A stretch of 64,000 nt of DNA from Paludibacteraceae bacterium (GTDB lineage: Bacteria > Bacteroidota > Bacteroidia > Bacteroidales > Paludibacteraceae), in assembly GCA_024693065.1 (NCBI GenBank), contig JAILLP010000018.1:62001-126000 (forward strand), in the 5' to 3' direction. Position numbers and translations under genes: made by a program. Within the stretch, counting starts at the first letter, position 1; every line of letters starts with the position of its first letter. The notes beneath the pieces were generated by a model that was not told where the DNA came from, searched no databases, and was given only the letters and a program-made list of their open reading frames with translations. This document shows, one piece after another, positions 9,816 to 18,054 of this stretch.

Positions 9816-9831
9816 ACAAAAGAAGAAGACA

Positions 9832-10386
9832 ATGAAGATAACATTTAATTCACCCATCATACTGACATTCGCCATAGCCTCGGCAATCGCCCTCGCATTG
9901 GGTATCCTCACCAACGACTGGACCACTAAGGTGTTTTTCTCCACCTATGATTCGTCCTTGCTCAACCCATTGACCTACGTGAGGTGCTTCACCCATGTGC
10001 TGGGCCACGCCTCCTTCTCCCACTACATCAACAACATGCTCTTCTTCCTGCTCTTGGGACCTATACTGGAAGAGAAATACGGCAGCGAGCGTATCATGAT
10101 CGTCATCGGGGCAACCGCCCTCGTCACGGCCATCATCAACAGCATATTCACATCCTGTGCCCTATTGGGCGCTTCGGGCGTCGTGTTCGCCTTCATCATC
10201 CTGGCCTCCATGACCTCCTTCAAAGAGAAAGAAATACCACTGACCTTCATCCTGATCATCTTCCTATACCTCGGCAGGGAGGTCTTCAATGGTATTTTCG
10301 CTTCGGACAATATCTCACAATCCGCCCACCTCATCGGAGGAGCCTGCGGCGCCATCGCCGGATTCATCTTCGCGCCGAAAAATTAG
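9832..10386 (+). CDS. Rhomboid-family intramembrane serine protease
   Basis: 184 aa with about six membrane helices, the minimal rhomboid core. The catalytic dyad is visible: Ser115 in the GASG motif (residues 113-116) and His166 in SQSAHLIGGACG. The conserved HxxxN-type segment in helix 2 is HASFSHYINN (His64, Asn67, Asn68). It should cut membrane proteins within or near the bilayer; substrates are unknown. It lies 16 bases after the channel gene, suggesting one operon. Confidence 0.9.
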   Translation: MKITFNSPIILTFAIASAIALALGILTNDWTTKVFFSTYDSSLLNPLTYVRCFTHVLGHASFSHYINNMLFFLLLGPILEEKYGSERIMIVIGATALVTAIINSIFTSCALLGASGVVFAFIILASMTSFKEKEIPLTFILIIFLYLGREVFNGIFASDNISQSAHLIGGACGAIAGFIFAPKN

Positions 10387-10393
10387 AATAATC

Positions 10394-10750
10394 ATGCACA
10401 TCGAACAGTTTCGCGAATATTGTCTTTCGTTGCCGTGCGTTACCGAGGATTTCCCTTTCAACGAGGATGTGCTGACGTTTCGCGTATGCAACAAGATATT
10501 TGCTTGTATAGCAATGAGTAGACCAAATTCAGCTGTTATGAAATGCGACCCCGAACGCGCCATCAATCTCCGCGAACAATACACCGCCATTGAGGGTGCT
10601 TTCCATTGGAACAAAAAATTTTGGAACCAAATTCATTTCAATAGCGGCGTGGACGACAAATTGATTCTTGAACTCATTCATCACGCTTACGACGAGGTGG
10701 TGAAAAAACTACCAAAAAAAGAGAGGGAATCCCTTCTGAAAACCTCTTAG
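10394..10750 (+). CDS. MmcQ/YjbR-family protein
   Basis: 118 aa from ATG 10394, 7 bases after the rhomboid stop; a longer reading starting at 10289 overlaps the rhomboid gene and is rejected. The family signatures are MHIEQFREYCLSLPCVTEDFPF, the FKVCNKIFA-like strand (TFRVCNKIFACIAM), KCDPERAINLREQY and KKFWNQIHF, with HHAYDEVVKKLPKKER near the end. The fold is a CyaY-like, putatively DNA-binding domain; the physiological role is unknown. Codon use looks more AT-rich than that of the flanking genes, which may point to a separate origin. Confidence 0.85.
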   Translation: MHIEQFREYCLSLPCVTEDFPFNEDVLTFRVCNKIFACIAMSRPNSAVMKCDPERAINLREQYTAIEGAFHWNKKFWNQIHFNSGVDDKLILELIHHAYDEVVKKLPKKERESLLKTS

Positions 10751-10999
10751 AGAACAATTCCAAGCACCTGTACATCAACGGTTTGTTCGTTATCGCCCTT
10801 TCATTCCCAAAATATGCGTACCATTTGCTGGCGTTGTTCGTCCATAGCTAGGCGGCGGTTTGAAAGCCCGTTTTGTAACCCATACAATCATCTCACTATG
10901 TTACCATGATACAAAAATCCTATCGTTTGAACTGAATGTCACAACCGTTCTATGGAGAAAATCATACCTTGCGCTCCGAAACCATAAATTTTTCGCACA

Positions 11000-13054
11000 A
11001 TGAACGACACACTTACTCGTATGAAGAAATGGAGCGTACTACTTCTGATCCTCCTCTCCTCCCACAATGCGTTGGCTGACAACCCGATTGTCCGCTACAC
11101 CTACACACCCGACCCCGCACCGGTGGTCTTCGGTGACACCTGCTACGTCTACACCGGCCACGACGAGGATGGGGCGGAATACTTCGAGATGAACGAATGG
11201 CAATGCTTCTGGACGACCGACATGGTCAACTGGACCCCTAGGGGCATCATCATGCGCTACACCGACTTCAAGTGGAGCACGGGTGAGGCGTGGGCTTCCC
11301 AATGCATCAGGAGAAACGGTAAGTACTACTTCTACGTCACCGCCGTGAACAATGCGCGGTGCATCGGCGTGGGCGTCGCGGACAACCCCGGCGGACCCTT
11401 CAAGGACCCTCTCGGCAAACCGCTCTGCGGACCGATCAACTGGGAACACATCGACCCGACCGTCTTCATCGACGATGATGGCCAGGCGTACCTCTACTTC
11501 GGTAACCCGAGCGCCTACTACGTGAAACTGAACGAGGACATGATCTCCTACTCGGGCTCCATCCAAAAGACTAATATGAGCTCCGGCTTCGGACCGAACG
11601 GATCCATCTACACGGAGGGCCCTTGGTTCTATCGCCGCAACGGACTCTACTACCTCCTCTACGCGGCATCCGGCATACCGGAGGATATCGCCTACTCCAC
11701 CAGCGACGGCCCGACAGGTCCTTGGACCTACCGCGGAAAGATCATGTCGAACGGCGAAAGCAACCTCGCCTTCACCAACCACTGTGGTGTGGTGGACTTT
11801 AAAGGTCACTCCTACTTCTTCTACCACAACCAATCCATCAGCCACAACGGATTCGACCGATCCACCTGCGTCGAGGAGTTCACCTACAACGCGGACGGCA
11901 CCTTCCCTACCATCCACGTCTCTAGCCAGGGCCCGAAGCCTATCGCCTACCTCAACCCCTACAAACGGGTGGAGGGCGAAACCATGGCCTACGAGGAGGG
12001 CTTGAAGATTCAGGAAAACAGCGCATGCTCCAACAAGATATGCCTCGGCTATATCTCCAAAAACAGCTTCACCAAGGTGGCCAACGTCAACTTCGGAGCG
12101 GGCGGCGCCACTTCCGTGACCGTCAACGCCAGCAGTAACAGCAGCAGCGGCGGAAAGGTGGAGTTCCACCTCGACAGCAAAAACGGCGACCTCATCGCCT
12201 CCGTGGAGATCTCTTCAACGGGCGGATGGGACACGTTCAAGGACTTCGAGGCGGAGGTGACAGGCGCCACGGGCGTGCATGACCTCTATGTCGTCTTCAA
12301 GGCAGATTCGGACTACCCTTGCAACGTGGACTACTGGCAATTCTTCGGCGACGGCTCTGAAGAGGAACTGGAGGAGATCGCGGAGGAGAAGCAAACGCCT
12401 TTCCATGGAACACCAGCCCCTATCCCTGGCAAGATCGAGGCGGAGGACTATGACCTCGGCGGCGAAGGAAAAGCTTACCACGACGAAAGCTCAGCGAACG
12501 AAGGCGGCGCCTACCGCAAGGATAATGTGGACATCGAAGAGACCTCCGCTTCCAACTATGTCGTGGGCTATAACATCAAGGGAGAATGGCTCGAATATAC
12601 GGTCGACGTGAAAGAGAGCGCCGAATATGAGTGGACCGCCCGCGTCTCCTCCACCTTCGAGGAGTCCGGCTTCCGCCTCTACCTTGACGACAAGGAGATC
12701 ACAGACCGCATCACCGTGCCACAAGGCGAGGAGTGGTCCGACTATACCCTCATCAAGGGCAAGACGAAGGAACTCGCGGCTGGCGAACATATCCTGAAAC
12801 TGGCGGTGGAGAGCTCCTACTTCAACATCGACTACATCGAATTCAAGGGCGGAGACGCGACGGGCATTGAAACCATCAGCCTGACGCCGAACCTCCAACC
12901 AGGCGATTACATGATCTACAACGCCACGGGCGAATTCATCGGAAGCGTCCGATTGCCAGAGGAACAATCCTTCCTCGAAAGCAACGGACCTGACCATGGC
13001 ATGTATATCCTGGTATCCAAAGAGACGGGTACCCATTACAAGATCACTAAGTAA
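11000..13054 (+). CDS. Secreted GH43-family glycoside hydrolase with two CBM6-like domains
   Basis: 684 aa; an alternative start at Met8 (11021) gives a tighter signal peptide (MKKWSVLLLILLSSHNALA). The five-bladed GH43 catalytic domain spans about residues 27-320. Its presumed triad is Asp38 (TPDPAPV), Asp152 (HIDPTVF) and Glu206 (YTEGPWF). Two CBM6-like beta-sandwiches follow (about 325-450, and 474-615 starting KIEAEDYD). A short C-terminal beta segment ending GMYILVSKETGTHYKITK resembles a weak T9SS-type tail. GH43 enzymes act on arabinan, xylan or arabinoxylan side chains; the exact activity cannot be read from sequence. It is a lone gene with a strong terminator downstream and no SusCD pair nearby. 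Confidence 0.9.
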   Translation: MNDTLTRMKKWSVLLLILLSSHNALADNPIVRYTYTPDPAPVVFGDTCYVYTGHDEDGAEYFEMNEWQCFWTTDMVNWTPRGIIMRYTDFKWSTGEAWASQCIRRNGKYYFYVTAVNNARCIGVGVADNPGGPFKDPLGKPLCGPINWEHIDPTVFIDDDGQAYLYFGNPSAYYVKLNEDMISYSGSIQKTNMSSGFGPNGSIYTEGPWFYRRNGLYYLLYAASGIPEDIAYSTSDGPTGPWTYRGKIMSNGESNLAFTNHCGVVDFKGHSYFFYHNQSISHNGFDRSTCVEEFTYNADGTFPTIHVSSQGPKPIAYLNPYKRVEGETMAYEEGLKIQENSACSNKICLGYISKNSFTKVANVNFGAGGATSVTVNASSNSSSGGKVEFHLDSKNGDLIASVEISSTGGWDTFKDFEAEVTGATGVHDLYVVFKADSDYPCNVDYWQFFGDGSEEELEEIAEEKQTPFHGTPAPIPGKIEAEDYDLGGEGKAYHDESSANEGGAYRKDNVDIEETSASNYVVGYNIKGEWLEYTVDVKESAEYEWTARVSSTFEESGFRLYLDDKEITDRITVPQGEEWSDYTLIKGKTKELAAGEHILKLAVESSYFNIDYIEFKGGDATGIETISLTPNLQPGDYMIYNATGEFIGSVRLPEEQSFLESNGPDHGMYILVSKETGTHYKITK

Positions 13055-13076
13055 ACATAAAATAAGATGATGATGA

Positions 13077-13117
13077 GAGCGGGTTGGGTTCTGGAAAGAT
13101 CCAACCCGCTCGTTTTT
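13077..13117 (+). terminator. Rho-independent terminator of the GH43 gene
   Basis: A perfect 11-bp stem, GAGCGGGTTGG (13077-13087) with CCAACCCGCTC (13101-13111), is followed by a T run at 13113-13117. Confidence 0.9.
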
Positions 13118-13168
13118 CCATAGCTCATCCAACAACAGAGGACAACAAAGACTACCACCTAATAGCAA

Positions 13169-13206
13169 GCGGGGCCGCCACATCGTGACAGCCCCGCGTT
13201 CTTTTA
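13169..13206. terminator. GC-rich hairpin between GH43 and argC
   Basis: GCGGGGC (13169-13175) pairs with GCCCCGC (13191-13197); GTTCTTTTAT follows on the plus side. It lies just past the argC stop on the minus strand, so it may end argC transcription, but the T-rich side faces the other way. Confidence 0.5.
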
Positions 13207-13220
13207 TATGTTCCGTACGA

Positions 13221-14183
13221 TTAGAAACCGCTCGGCTTCAGCTTCAGTCCGCAAGTCTCCTCCAGCCCGAACATCAGGTTGAAGTTCTGGACAGCCTGAC
13301 CGGAAGCGCCCTTCAGCAAGTTATCGATCATGGAGATGATCAACAACTTATTGCCATGCTTCTCGACGTGGACGATACCCTTGTTCGTGTTCACCACCTG
13401 CTTCAAGTCTGGGTTAGCGTCCATCACGAAGGTGAAGGCCGCATCCTTGTAGAAATCCTTGTAGAGCTTCTGGATCTCCTCGATCTCCAAGTCGCACTCC
13501 GTATAGGAGGAGACGAAGATGCCCCTCGCGAAATCACCGCGCACAGGCAAGAAATTGATATCGTGGTTGAAGCTAGGCTGCAACTGACGCATGGTGCGGT
13601 TAATCTCCAGCAGATGTTGGTGCGTGAAAGCTTTGTAGATGGAGATGTTGTTGTTTCTCCAACTGAAGTGGGACGTTGCGCCCGGCTTTACACCCGCACC
13701 CGTGGAACCCGTGATACCAGTGGTGTGCACCTCGCCCTTCAGCAATCCCTTAGCCGCCAGCGGAAGGAGACCGATTTGGATAGCCGTGGCGAAACAACCA
13801 GGGTTCGCCAGCTTATTGGCCTTCTTGATGCGCTCACGGTTCACCTCAGGCAAGCCATAGACAAAGCCGTCGCTCTCGTCGCGGTAATCCTGCGAGAGGT
13901 CGATGATCTTCACACGGGAAGGCACCTCGTGCGACTCCAGGAACTTTCTGCTATCCCCATGTCCCGAGCAGACGAACAAGGCATCCACCTTATCCAAAGG
14001 GAGCTCGTCGGTGAAGGTCATCTCCGTCTCGCCGAAAAGACCCTCATGGACGTCATAGAGTTTATTACCCGCATTACTGCTACTGTTAACGAAGACCACC
14101 TCCACCTGAGGATGGTTCAAAACGATGCGAAGCAACTCGCCTGCCGTATAGCCGGCACCGCCTATAATTCCTATTTTTACCAT
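13221..14183 (-). CDS. argC: N-acetyl-gamma-glutamyl-phosphate reductase (arginine biosynthesis)
   Basis: 320 aa from the ATG at 14183 (MVKIGIIGGAGYTAGELLR); an ATG two codons earlier is possible. The N-terminal NADP-binding Rossmann motif GGAGYTAGEL and the catalytic cysteine in LANPGCFATA are clear, as is the substrate-site segment HTTGITGSTGAG. ArgC reduces the N-acyl-glutamyl phosphate to the semialdehyde. In B. fragilis relatives the pathway uses succinylated intermediates, so the acyl group here is uncertain. argD lies about 17 kb away in this window, so the arg genes are not one cluster. Confidence 0.95.
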   Translation of the reverse strand: MVKIGIIGGAGYTAGELLRIVLNHPQVEVVFVNSSSNAGNKLYDVHEGLFGETEMTFTDELPLDKVDALFVCSGHGDSRKFLESHEVPSRVKIIDLSQDYRDESDGFVYGLPEVNRERIKKANKLANPGCFATAIQIGLLPLAAKGLLKGEVHTTGITGSTGAGVKPGATSHFSWRNNNISIYKAFTHQHLLEINRTMRQLQPSFNHDINFLPVRGDFARGIFVSSYTECDLEIEEIQKLYKDFYKDAAFTFVMDANPDLKQVVNTNKGIVHVEKHGNKLLIISMIDNLLKGASGQAVQNFNLMFGLEETCGLKLKPSGF

Positions 14184-14256
14184 AATCAATCACAAAAAAC
14201 GCTGCGCGAAGTTAGGGATATTTTTTAAGTTATCAGACCAATGGCTTTATTGTTTA

Positions 14257-14277
14257 ACTAAAATAGTGGATTTTAGT
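14257..14277. promoter_or_regulatory. Inverted repeat upstream of argC
   Basis: ACTAAAAT (14257-14264), a 5-bp centre and ATTTTAGT (14270-14277) form a perfect 8-bp inverted repeat about 75 bases upstream of the argC start and just past the stop of the next minus-strand gene. It could be an operator or a weak hairpin; there is no T run. Confidence 0.3.
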
Positions 14278-14283
14278 GCTACC

Positions 14284-15072
14284 CTACCATGGCTTGTGAG
14301 CGCTCAAGAAAGAATCTCTTTGCGCACTCGGAAAAGTTTGCGGTCCAATGGCACCTCCTCCATACTCAAAGACGACCGTCTCGCTGTAGGGTATATACGC
14401 CGGATCTTCCATATAATACTCTTTATTCTCTTCGCTCATAGGCTCGTCATACAGGATGTATGAATACAATCCCATGGCTACCCTGCGAAACCATATTACA
14501 CATGAGGCTCTGTCTTTTCTGGTAATAATTCCGATACAACCCAACTCATCAAGACGGTCCTGTATCTCTTCCAACTCATCGGTGGTAAGTCCCACCAACG
14601 CCATAATAGAATCCTTCTTATCCTCAGCATCCTTGTCCCAATGCTCCGACCATGAAACATTCTTGGAGGAAACATGGAAAATAGAGATATCACCATGCTC
14701 AAACTCCAACTGAATGGTAGCCGAATCATCCAATGCCTGATTCGTATATTGAACCAACTCCTTCATTTTCACCGCGTTCTTCTCATAATGCTCCGCCATT
14801 ATATCCGGATCACAAACAGTATTTGGAGCCTCAAACACATTGTAAACAACCACAAGGAGTATATCAATGACTCCCCATACGAAATAGACCTTCCAGCTGG
14901 TATTTGCAAAAGAAAAAGATTTTATAAAGAGAACGATTGAGGCACCAATAACAGGAAGAACTATAAAAAAGAGGAATAAGCAGATCAAATCTGCCATGAA
15001 TTTATCATAGAAATGTAACAAAATAATGATTGTCGTCGCCAGCAACGGAATAAACTTCAAAACCTGCTTCAT
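14284..15072 (-). CDS. Hypothetical membrane-anchored protein
   Basis: 262 aa, family not recognised. Three hydrophobic helices lie in the first 95 residues (LKFIPLLATTIIILLHF, ADLICLFLFFIVLPVIGASIVLF, VYFVWGVIDILLVVVYNV). A soluble domain of about 165 residues follows, with a mixed alpha/beta look (IQLEFEHGDISIFHVSSKNVSW; LVGLTTDELEEIQDRLDELGCIGI). Acidic residues are frequent. It is transcribed toward argC with a 100-base gap. Its AT-rich upstream region is followed by the 40-bp repeat array of the divergent ATPase gene, so the two may share control. Confidence 0.65.
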   Translation of the reverse strand: MKQVLKFIPLLATTIIILLHFYDKFMADLICLFLFFIVLPVIGASIVLFIKSFSFANTSWKVYFVWGVIDILLVVVYNVFEAPNTVCDPDIMAEHYEKNAVKMKELVQYTNQALDDSATIQLEFEHGDISIFHVSSKNVSWSEHWDKDAEDKKDSIMALVGLTTDELEEIQDRLDELGCIGIITRKDRASCVIWFRRVAMGLYSYILYDEPMSEENKEYYMEDPAYIPYSETVVFEYGGGAIGPQTFPSAQRDSFLSAHKPW

Positions 15073-15166
15073 GCCTAAAAAATAATTAGTTCACGACCCA
15101 AAAGTAAAAAGAATATCTCAATATGAAAATATCTTATCCCCGCTGCGGTTATCTGTAAAAACAATT

Positions 15167-15308
15167 AAAAGTTTCGGTTATAATAGGAAATTATGTCTGT
15201 TTCGGTAAAAGTTTCGGTTATAGTAGAAAATTTATTGTTTTTACGGAAAAGTTTCTGTTATGATAGAAACTTTTGTATATTTGTGGAAAAGTTTCGGTTA
15301 TGATAGAA
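15167..15308 (+). repeat. Four-copy, 40-bp-period tandem repeat at the promoter of the first DUF4143 ATPase
   Basis: A 20-nt core, AAAAGTTTCGGTTATRATAG, starts at 15167, 15207, 15247 and 15287, exactly 40 bp apart. Only three positions vary among the four cores. The 20-nt intervals are T-rich and less conserved. The third interval holds the promoter box TATATTTG (15276-15283), and the fourth core forms the presumed mRNA leader and includes the start codon ATG 15300. The core of copy 3 overlaps the expected -33 region. Confidence 0.9.
15276..15283 (+). promoter_or_regulatory. -7 promoter box within the 40-bp repeat array
   Basis: TATATTTG fits TAnnTTTG. Transcription would start near 15290, leaving a leader of only about 10-22 nt. 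Confidence 0.55.
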
Positions 15309-16595
15309 CAAATGGAAAATATTAGAGCCTACAACCCGTGGGGAGGAAACGATATCGCTCTAGGCTATAGGCGTGACTTCTATATGACAAAGATTACCCC
15401 TTACATCGGTAATTCTTTGGTGAAGGTGCTTACGGGGCAGCGAAGGACAGGCAAGAGCTACATTCTTCGTCAAATAGCCATGGAGCTTATACACAATGGG
15501 ATAGCACCTGAAAACATATTGTTCATCAACGCCGAGTTCTCCGCCTTCAACTTCTTGCAGACGCACGAAGATCTTGAGAAACTCATTCAGGAGTACCGCA
15601 AGGAATTGTCCCCCAAAGGCAAATTCTTCCTTTTCATCGACGAAGTGCAAAACATAACCGGCTGGGAAAGGAGTGTCAACTCGCTATCCCAGGACTTCAC
15701 CACCCCCTGCGAAGTATTCATCAGCGGATCCAACTCGACCATGCTCTCGGGAGAACTGGCGACGCACCTATCGGGGCGATATGTTCAGTTTGAAATACTC
15801 CCTTTCTCCTATAGGGAGTGGTGCGATGTCCACCATAAGGAGCAAGGCTTTGATAGTTACGAGGAATATCTTCATGACGGGGGACTACCCGAGCTGATAC
15901 ACCTCAACGACGACGAAGTGAGACGTCATTACATGTCCAGCCTCAAAGACACCATCCTGCTTCGCGACATTATCTCACGGTACTCCATCAGAGACCCCAA
16001 ACTGTTGGAAGACCTTTTCGTCTACACCGTGAACAATGCGACAAAGCTCACAACGCCCAACAACATCGTGAAGTTCTACAAAGGGAAGGGGAAGAAGGTG
16101 AACTACGAAACCGTAGCGTCGTACCTCGCCTATATGACGGAGACCTACATTATCCATAAAACCGAGCGATACAACATTCAAGGCAAGGAAACCATTGCGG
16201 GGAACTGCAAATACTACATCAACGACCTCTCATTCTACAATTATCTCTACAGAGGCTTTTCTTTCGGGGCTGGCTATGAACTGGAGAATCTAATCTATCT
16301 GGAGCTACGCAGAGCCGGTTACGAAGTCTATGTGGGAACCATACAGGGCACCCACACAGATGAGCAAAGCGAGGTCGATTTCGTGGCCATAAACGGAGAC
16401 AAAAAAATCTACGTGCAGGCTTCATACGAGACAAGCGATCCCAAAACGCTGGAGCGGGAATACTCCTCTTTGGAGCTCATCCAAGACCACTACCCCAAAT
16501 TCGTCGTAACCCTAGATAAGTTCCAACGTCCCAACAGAAACGGTATTGTGCATGTACTGGCACCGGAGTTCCACAAGGTGTTGGAGAGGATTTGA
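15300..16595 (+). CDS. AAA ATPase of the DUF4143 family (first copy)
   Basis: 431 aa from ATG 15300; ATG 15312 is also possible, and an upstream in-frame TTG at 15273 is unlikely because it precedes the promoter box. Walker A is GQRRTGKSY and Walker B FLFIDEVQN, followed by the sensor-like FISGSNSTML and LSGRYVQFEILPFSYREW. The C-terminal DUF4143 part resembles a PD-(D/E)xK nuclease fold. It keeps SEVDFVAI, but the expected E-x-K is replaced by Q-A-S (KIYVQAS), so nuclease activity is doubtful. The function of this widespread family is not settled. A second, divergent copy follows. Confidence 0.88.
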   Translation: MIEQMENIRAYNPWGGNDIALGYRRDFYMTKITPYIGNSLVKVLTGQRRTGKSYILRQIAMELIHNGIAPENILFINAEFSAFNFLQTHEDLEKLIQEYRKELSPKGKFFLFIDEVQNITGWERSVNSLSQDFTTPCEVFISGSNSTMLSGELATHLSGRYVQFEILPFSYREWCDVHHKEQGFDSYEEYLHDGGLPELIHLNDDEVRRHYMSSLKDTILLRDIISRYSIRDPKLLEDLFVYTVNNATKLTTPNNIVKFYKGKGKKVNYETVASYLAYMTETYIIHKTERYNIQGKETIAGNCKYYINDLSFYNYLYRGFSFGAGYELENLIYLELRRAGYEVYVGTIQGTHTDEQSEVDFVAINGDKKIYVQASYETSDPKTLEREYSSLELIQDHYPKFVVTLDKFQRPNRNGIVHVLAPEFHKVLERI

Positions 16596-16596
16596 C

Positions 16597-16713
16597 GGTC
16601 AGGAAAATGTGATGGATTCCGCACATCATGGTTAGGAAAATGTGATGATTTTAAGATTTTATGGTTAGGAAAATGTGAAAGTTTTATATATTTGCGGTTA
16701 GAAAAATGTGATA
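16597..16713 (+). repeat. Four-copy, 33-bp-period tandem repeat at the promoter of the second DUF4143 ATPase
   Basis: An 18-nt core, GGTTAGGAAAATGTGATG, starts at 16597, 16630, 16663 and 16696, exactly 33 bp apart, beginning 2 bases after the stop of the previous ATPase gene. Cores differ at one to three positions; the 15-nt intervals diverge. The third interval holds TATATTTG (16687-16694), and the fourth core forms the leader. The core of copy 3 supplies TTA at the -33 position with 20-bp spacing. Confidence 0.9.
16687..16694 (+). promoter_or_regulatory. -7 promoter box within the 33-bp repeat array
   Basis: TATATTTG, identical to the box in the first array. The predicted leader is about 20 nt and contains an ATG-TGA start-stop pair at 16706-16711. 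Confidence 0.55.
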
Positions 16714-16720
16714 AAACAAT

Positions 16721-18028
16721 ATGTATAGAACTGATATAGAGAATCTTAAAAAATGGAAAGATAATCCAGAAAGGCAACCGCTTATTTTATTAGGCGCAAG
16801 GCAAGTAGGCAAGACATGGTTACTGAAGGAATTCGGCAAACAATGTTTCAAAGACGTCTGCTATATAAACTTCGAGCAACCAGGCCAACTAGCCGACCTT
16901 TTCGAAGGCACAATCAACGTCGAACGCATCATAGATTACTTGGGCGTATATTCGGGCAAGAAGATAGAGAAGCAACGTACATTGATCATCTTCGACGAAG
17001 TGCAACAGGTGCCACGCGCCCTCACCTCACTCAAATATTTTGCCGAAGAAGCTCCCGAATACGCCATTTGCTGCGCAGGTTCATTATTGGGTGTGACGTT
17101 GCACAAGGAGACCTCTTTTCCTGTCGGCAAAGTCGATTTCATGACGCTGCAACCTCTCTCGTTCCGCGAGTTCCTGTTGGCTATTGGAGAGGAGCAGACC
17201 ATAGATTTTGTCGGCAAATACTATGCGGAAGGGCTTCCCCAGACAGTGATCGAAAAGCTCATCGACCACCTGAAGACATATTTTATCGTAGGAGGAATGC
17301 CCAAAGCGGTGGACGAATGGGCCAAGAAACGCGATTTCAACCGCATCACAAAAGTACAGGAGGATATATTGCTGGCATATCAAAATGACTTCTCCAAACA
17401 TGCTCCCACGAACATCGTGCCTAAACTGCACCACGTCTGGAATTCCATACCCAGCCAATTAGCGAAAGAGAACAAAAAGTTCGTCTACGGAGTCATACGC
17501 GATGGCGCGCGTGCCCGAGAATACGAAGATGCGCTGTTATGGCTGAAAGACAGCGGACTGATACGCCGTGTGGGGATGGTATCTGGCGGACGTTTGCCTC
17601 TCAAAGCCTACGAAGACCTCAAAAACTTCAAGATATACCATCTCGACGTCGGATTGTTGCGATGCATGTGCGAAATCGACCCAACGGTCATTTTGGGGGA
17701 TGAACATGTTTTTTCCGAGTTCCGTGGTAGTCTGACCGAGCAGTTCGTGTTGCAGGAATTCACAAGCCTCAACATCGCAAAAAACATTTACTATTGGTCG
17801 GAGGGTGCGACATCGGAGGTCGATTTCATCTTCTCCCACAACGGACGGGTGATACCATGCGAGGCAAAAGCGGGACTGAATGTGCATGCCCAAAGCCTGA
17901 GAGTGTTCATGAATAAATATAACCCGGAAATAGCATTGCGCACATCGCTTAAAAATTTCCGCCAAGATAATGCGCTGATCAACTTGCCACTCTATGAACT
18001 CTGGCTATTACCAAAGATATTAGAGTAA
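16721..18028 (+). CDS. AAA ATPase of the DUF4143 family (second copy)
   Basis: 435 aa, starting MYRTDIENLKKWKDNPERQP. Walker A is GARQVGKTW and Walker B LIIFDEVQQ; CCAGSLLGVTL and FMTLQPLSFREFL follow. The C-terminal DUF4143/PD-(D/E)xK-like part keeps both SEVDFIF and CEAKAGLN, so unlike the upstream copy the nuclease-type E-x-K is intact. Overall similarity to the first copy is low outside the motifs, so this is not a recent duplication. Its promoter sits in its own repeat array with a different unit sequence. A terminator for the opposite strand lies just downstream. No toxin or antitoxin partner is visible. Confidence 0.9.
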   Translation: MYRTDIENLKKWKDNPERQPLILLGARQVGKTWLLKEFGKQCFKDVCYINFEQPGQLADLFEGTINVERIIDYLGVYSGKKIEKQRTLIIFDEVQQVPRALTSLKYFAEEAPEYAICCAGSLLGVTLHKETSFPVGKVDFMTLQPLSFREFLLAIGEEQTIDFVGKYYAEGLPQTVIEKLIDHLKTYFIVGGMPKAVDEWAKKRDFNRITKVQEDILLAYQNDFSKHAPTNIVPKLHHVWNSIPSQLAKENKKFVYGVIRDGARAREYEDALLWLKDSGLIRRVGMVSGGRLPLKAYEDLKNFKIYHLDVGLLRCMCEIDPTVILGDEHVFSEFRGSLTEQFVLQEFTSLNIAKNIYYWSEGATSEVDFIFSHNGRVIPCEAKAGLNVHAQSLRVFMNKYNPEIALRTSLKNFRQDNALINLPLYELWLLPKILE

Positions 18029-18054
18029 CCCAACTGTTATCACAAAAGGCGCAC

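Noticed and set aside
11039-12169. A 376-aa minus-strand open frame opposite the GH43 gene
   Set aside because: It is antisense to a gene with a clear signal peptide, catalytic motifs and terminator; its composition (Val/Asp/His/Arg rich) is that of a shadow frame.
15167-16713. The two repeat arrays as CRISPR arrays
   Set aside because: Only four units each, spacers of 15-20 nt that are AT-rich and resemble one another, no cas genes, and the last unit runs into a gene start. They are better described as phased promoter/leader repeats.
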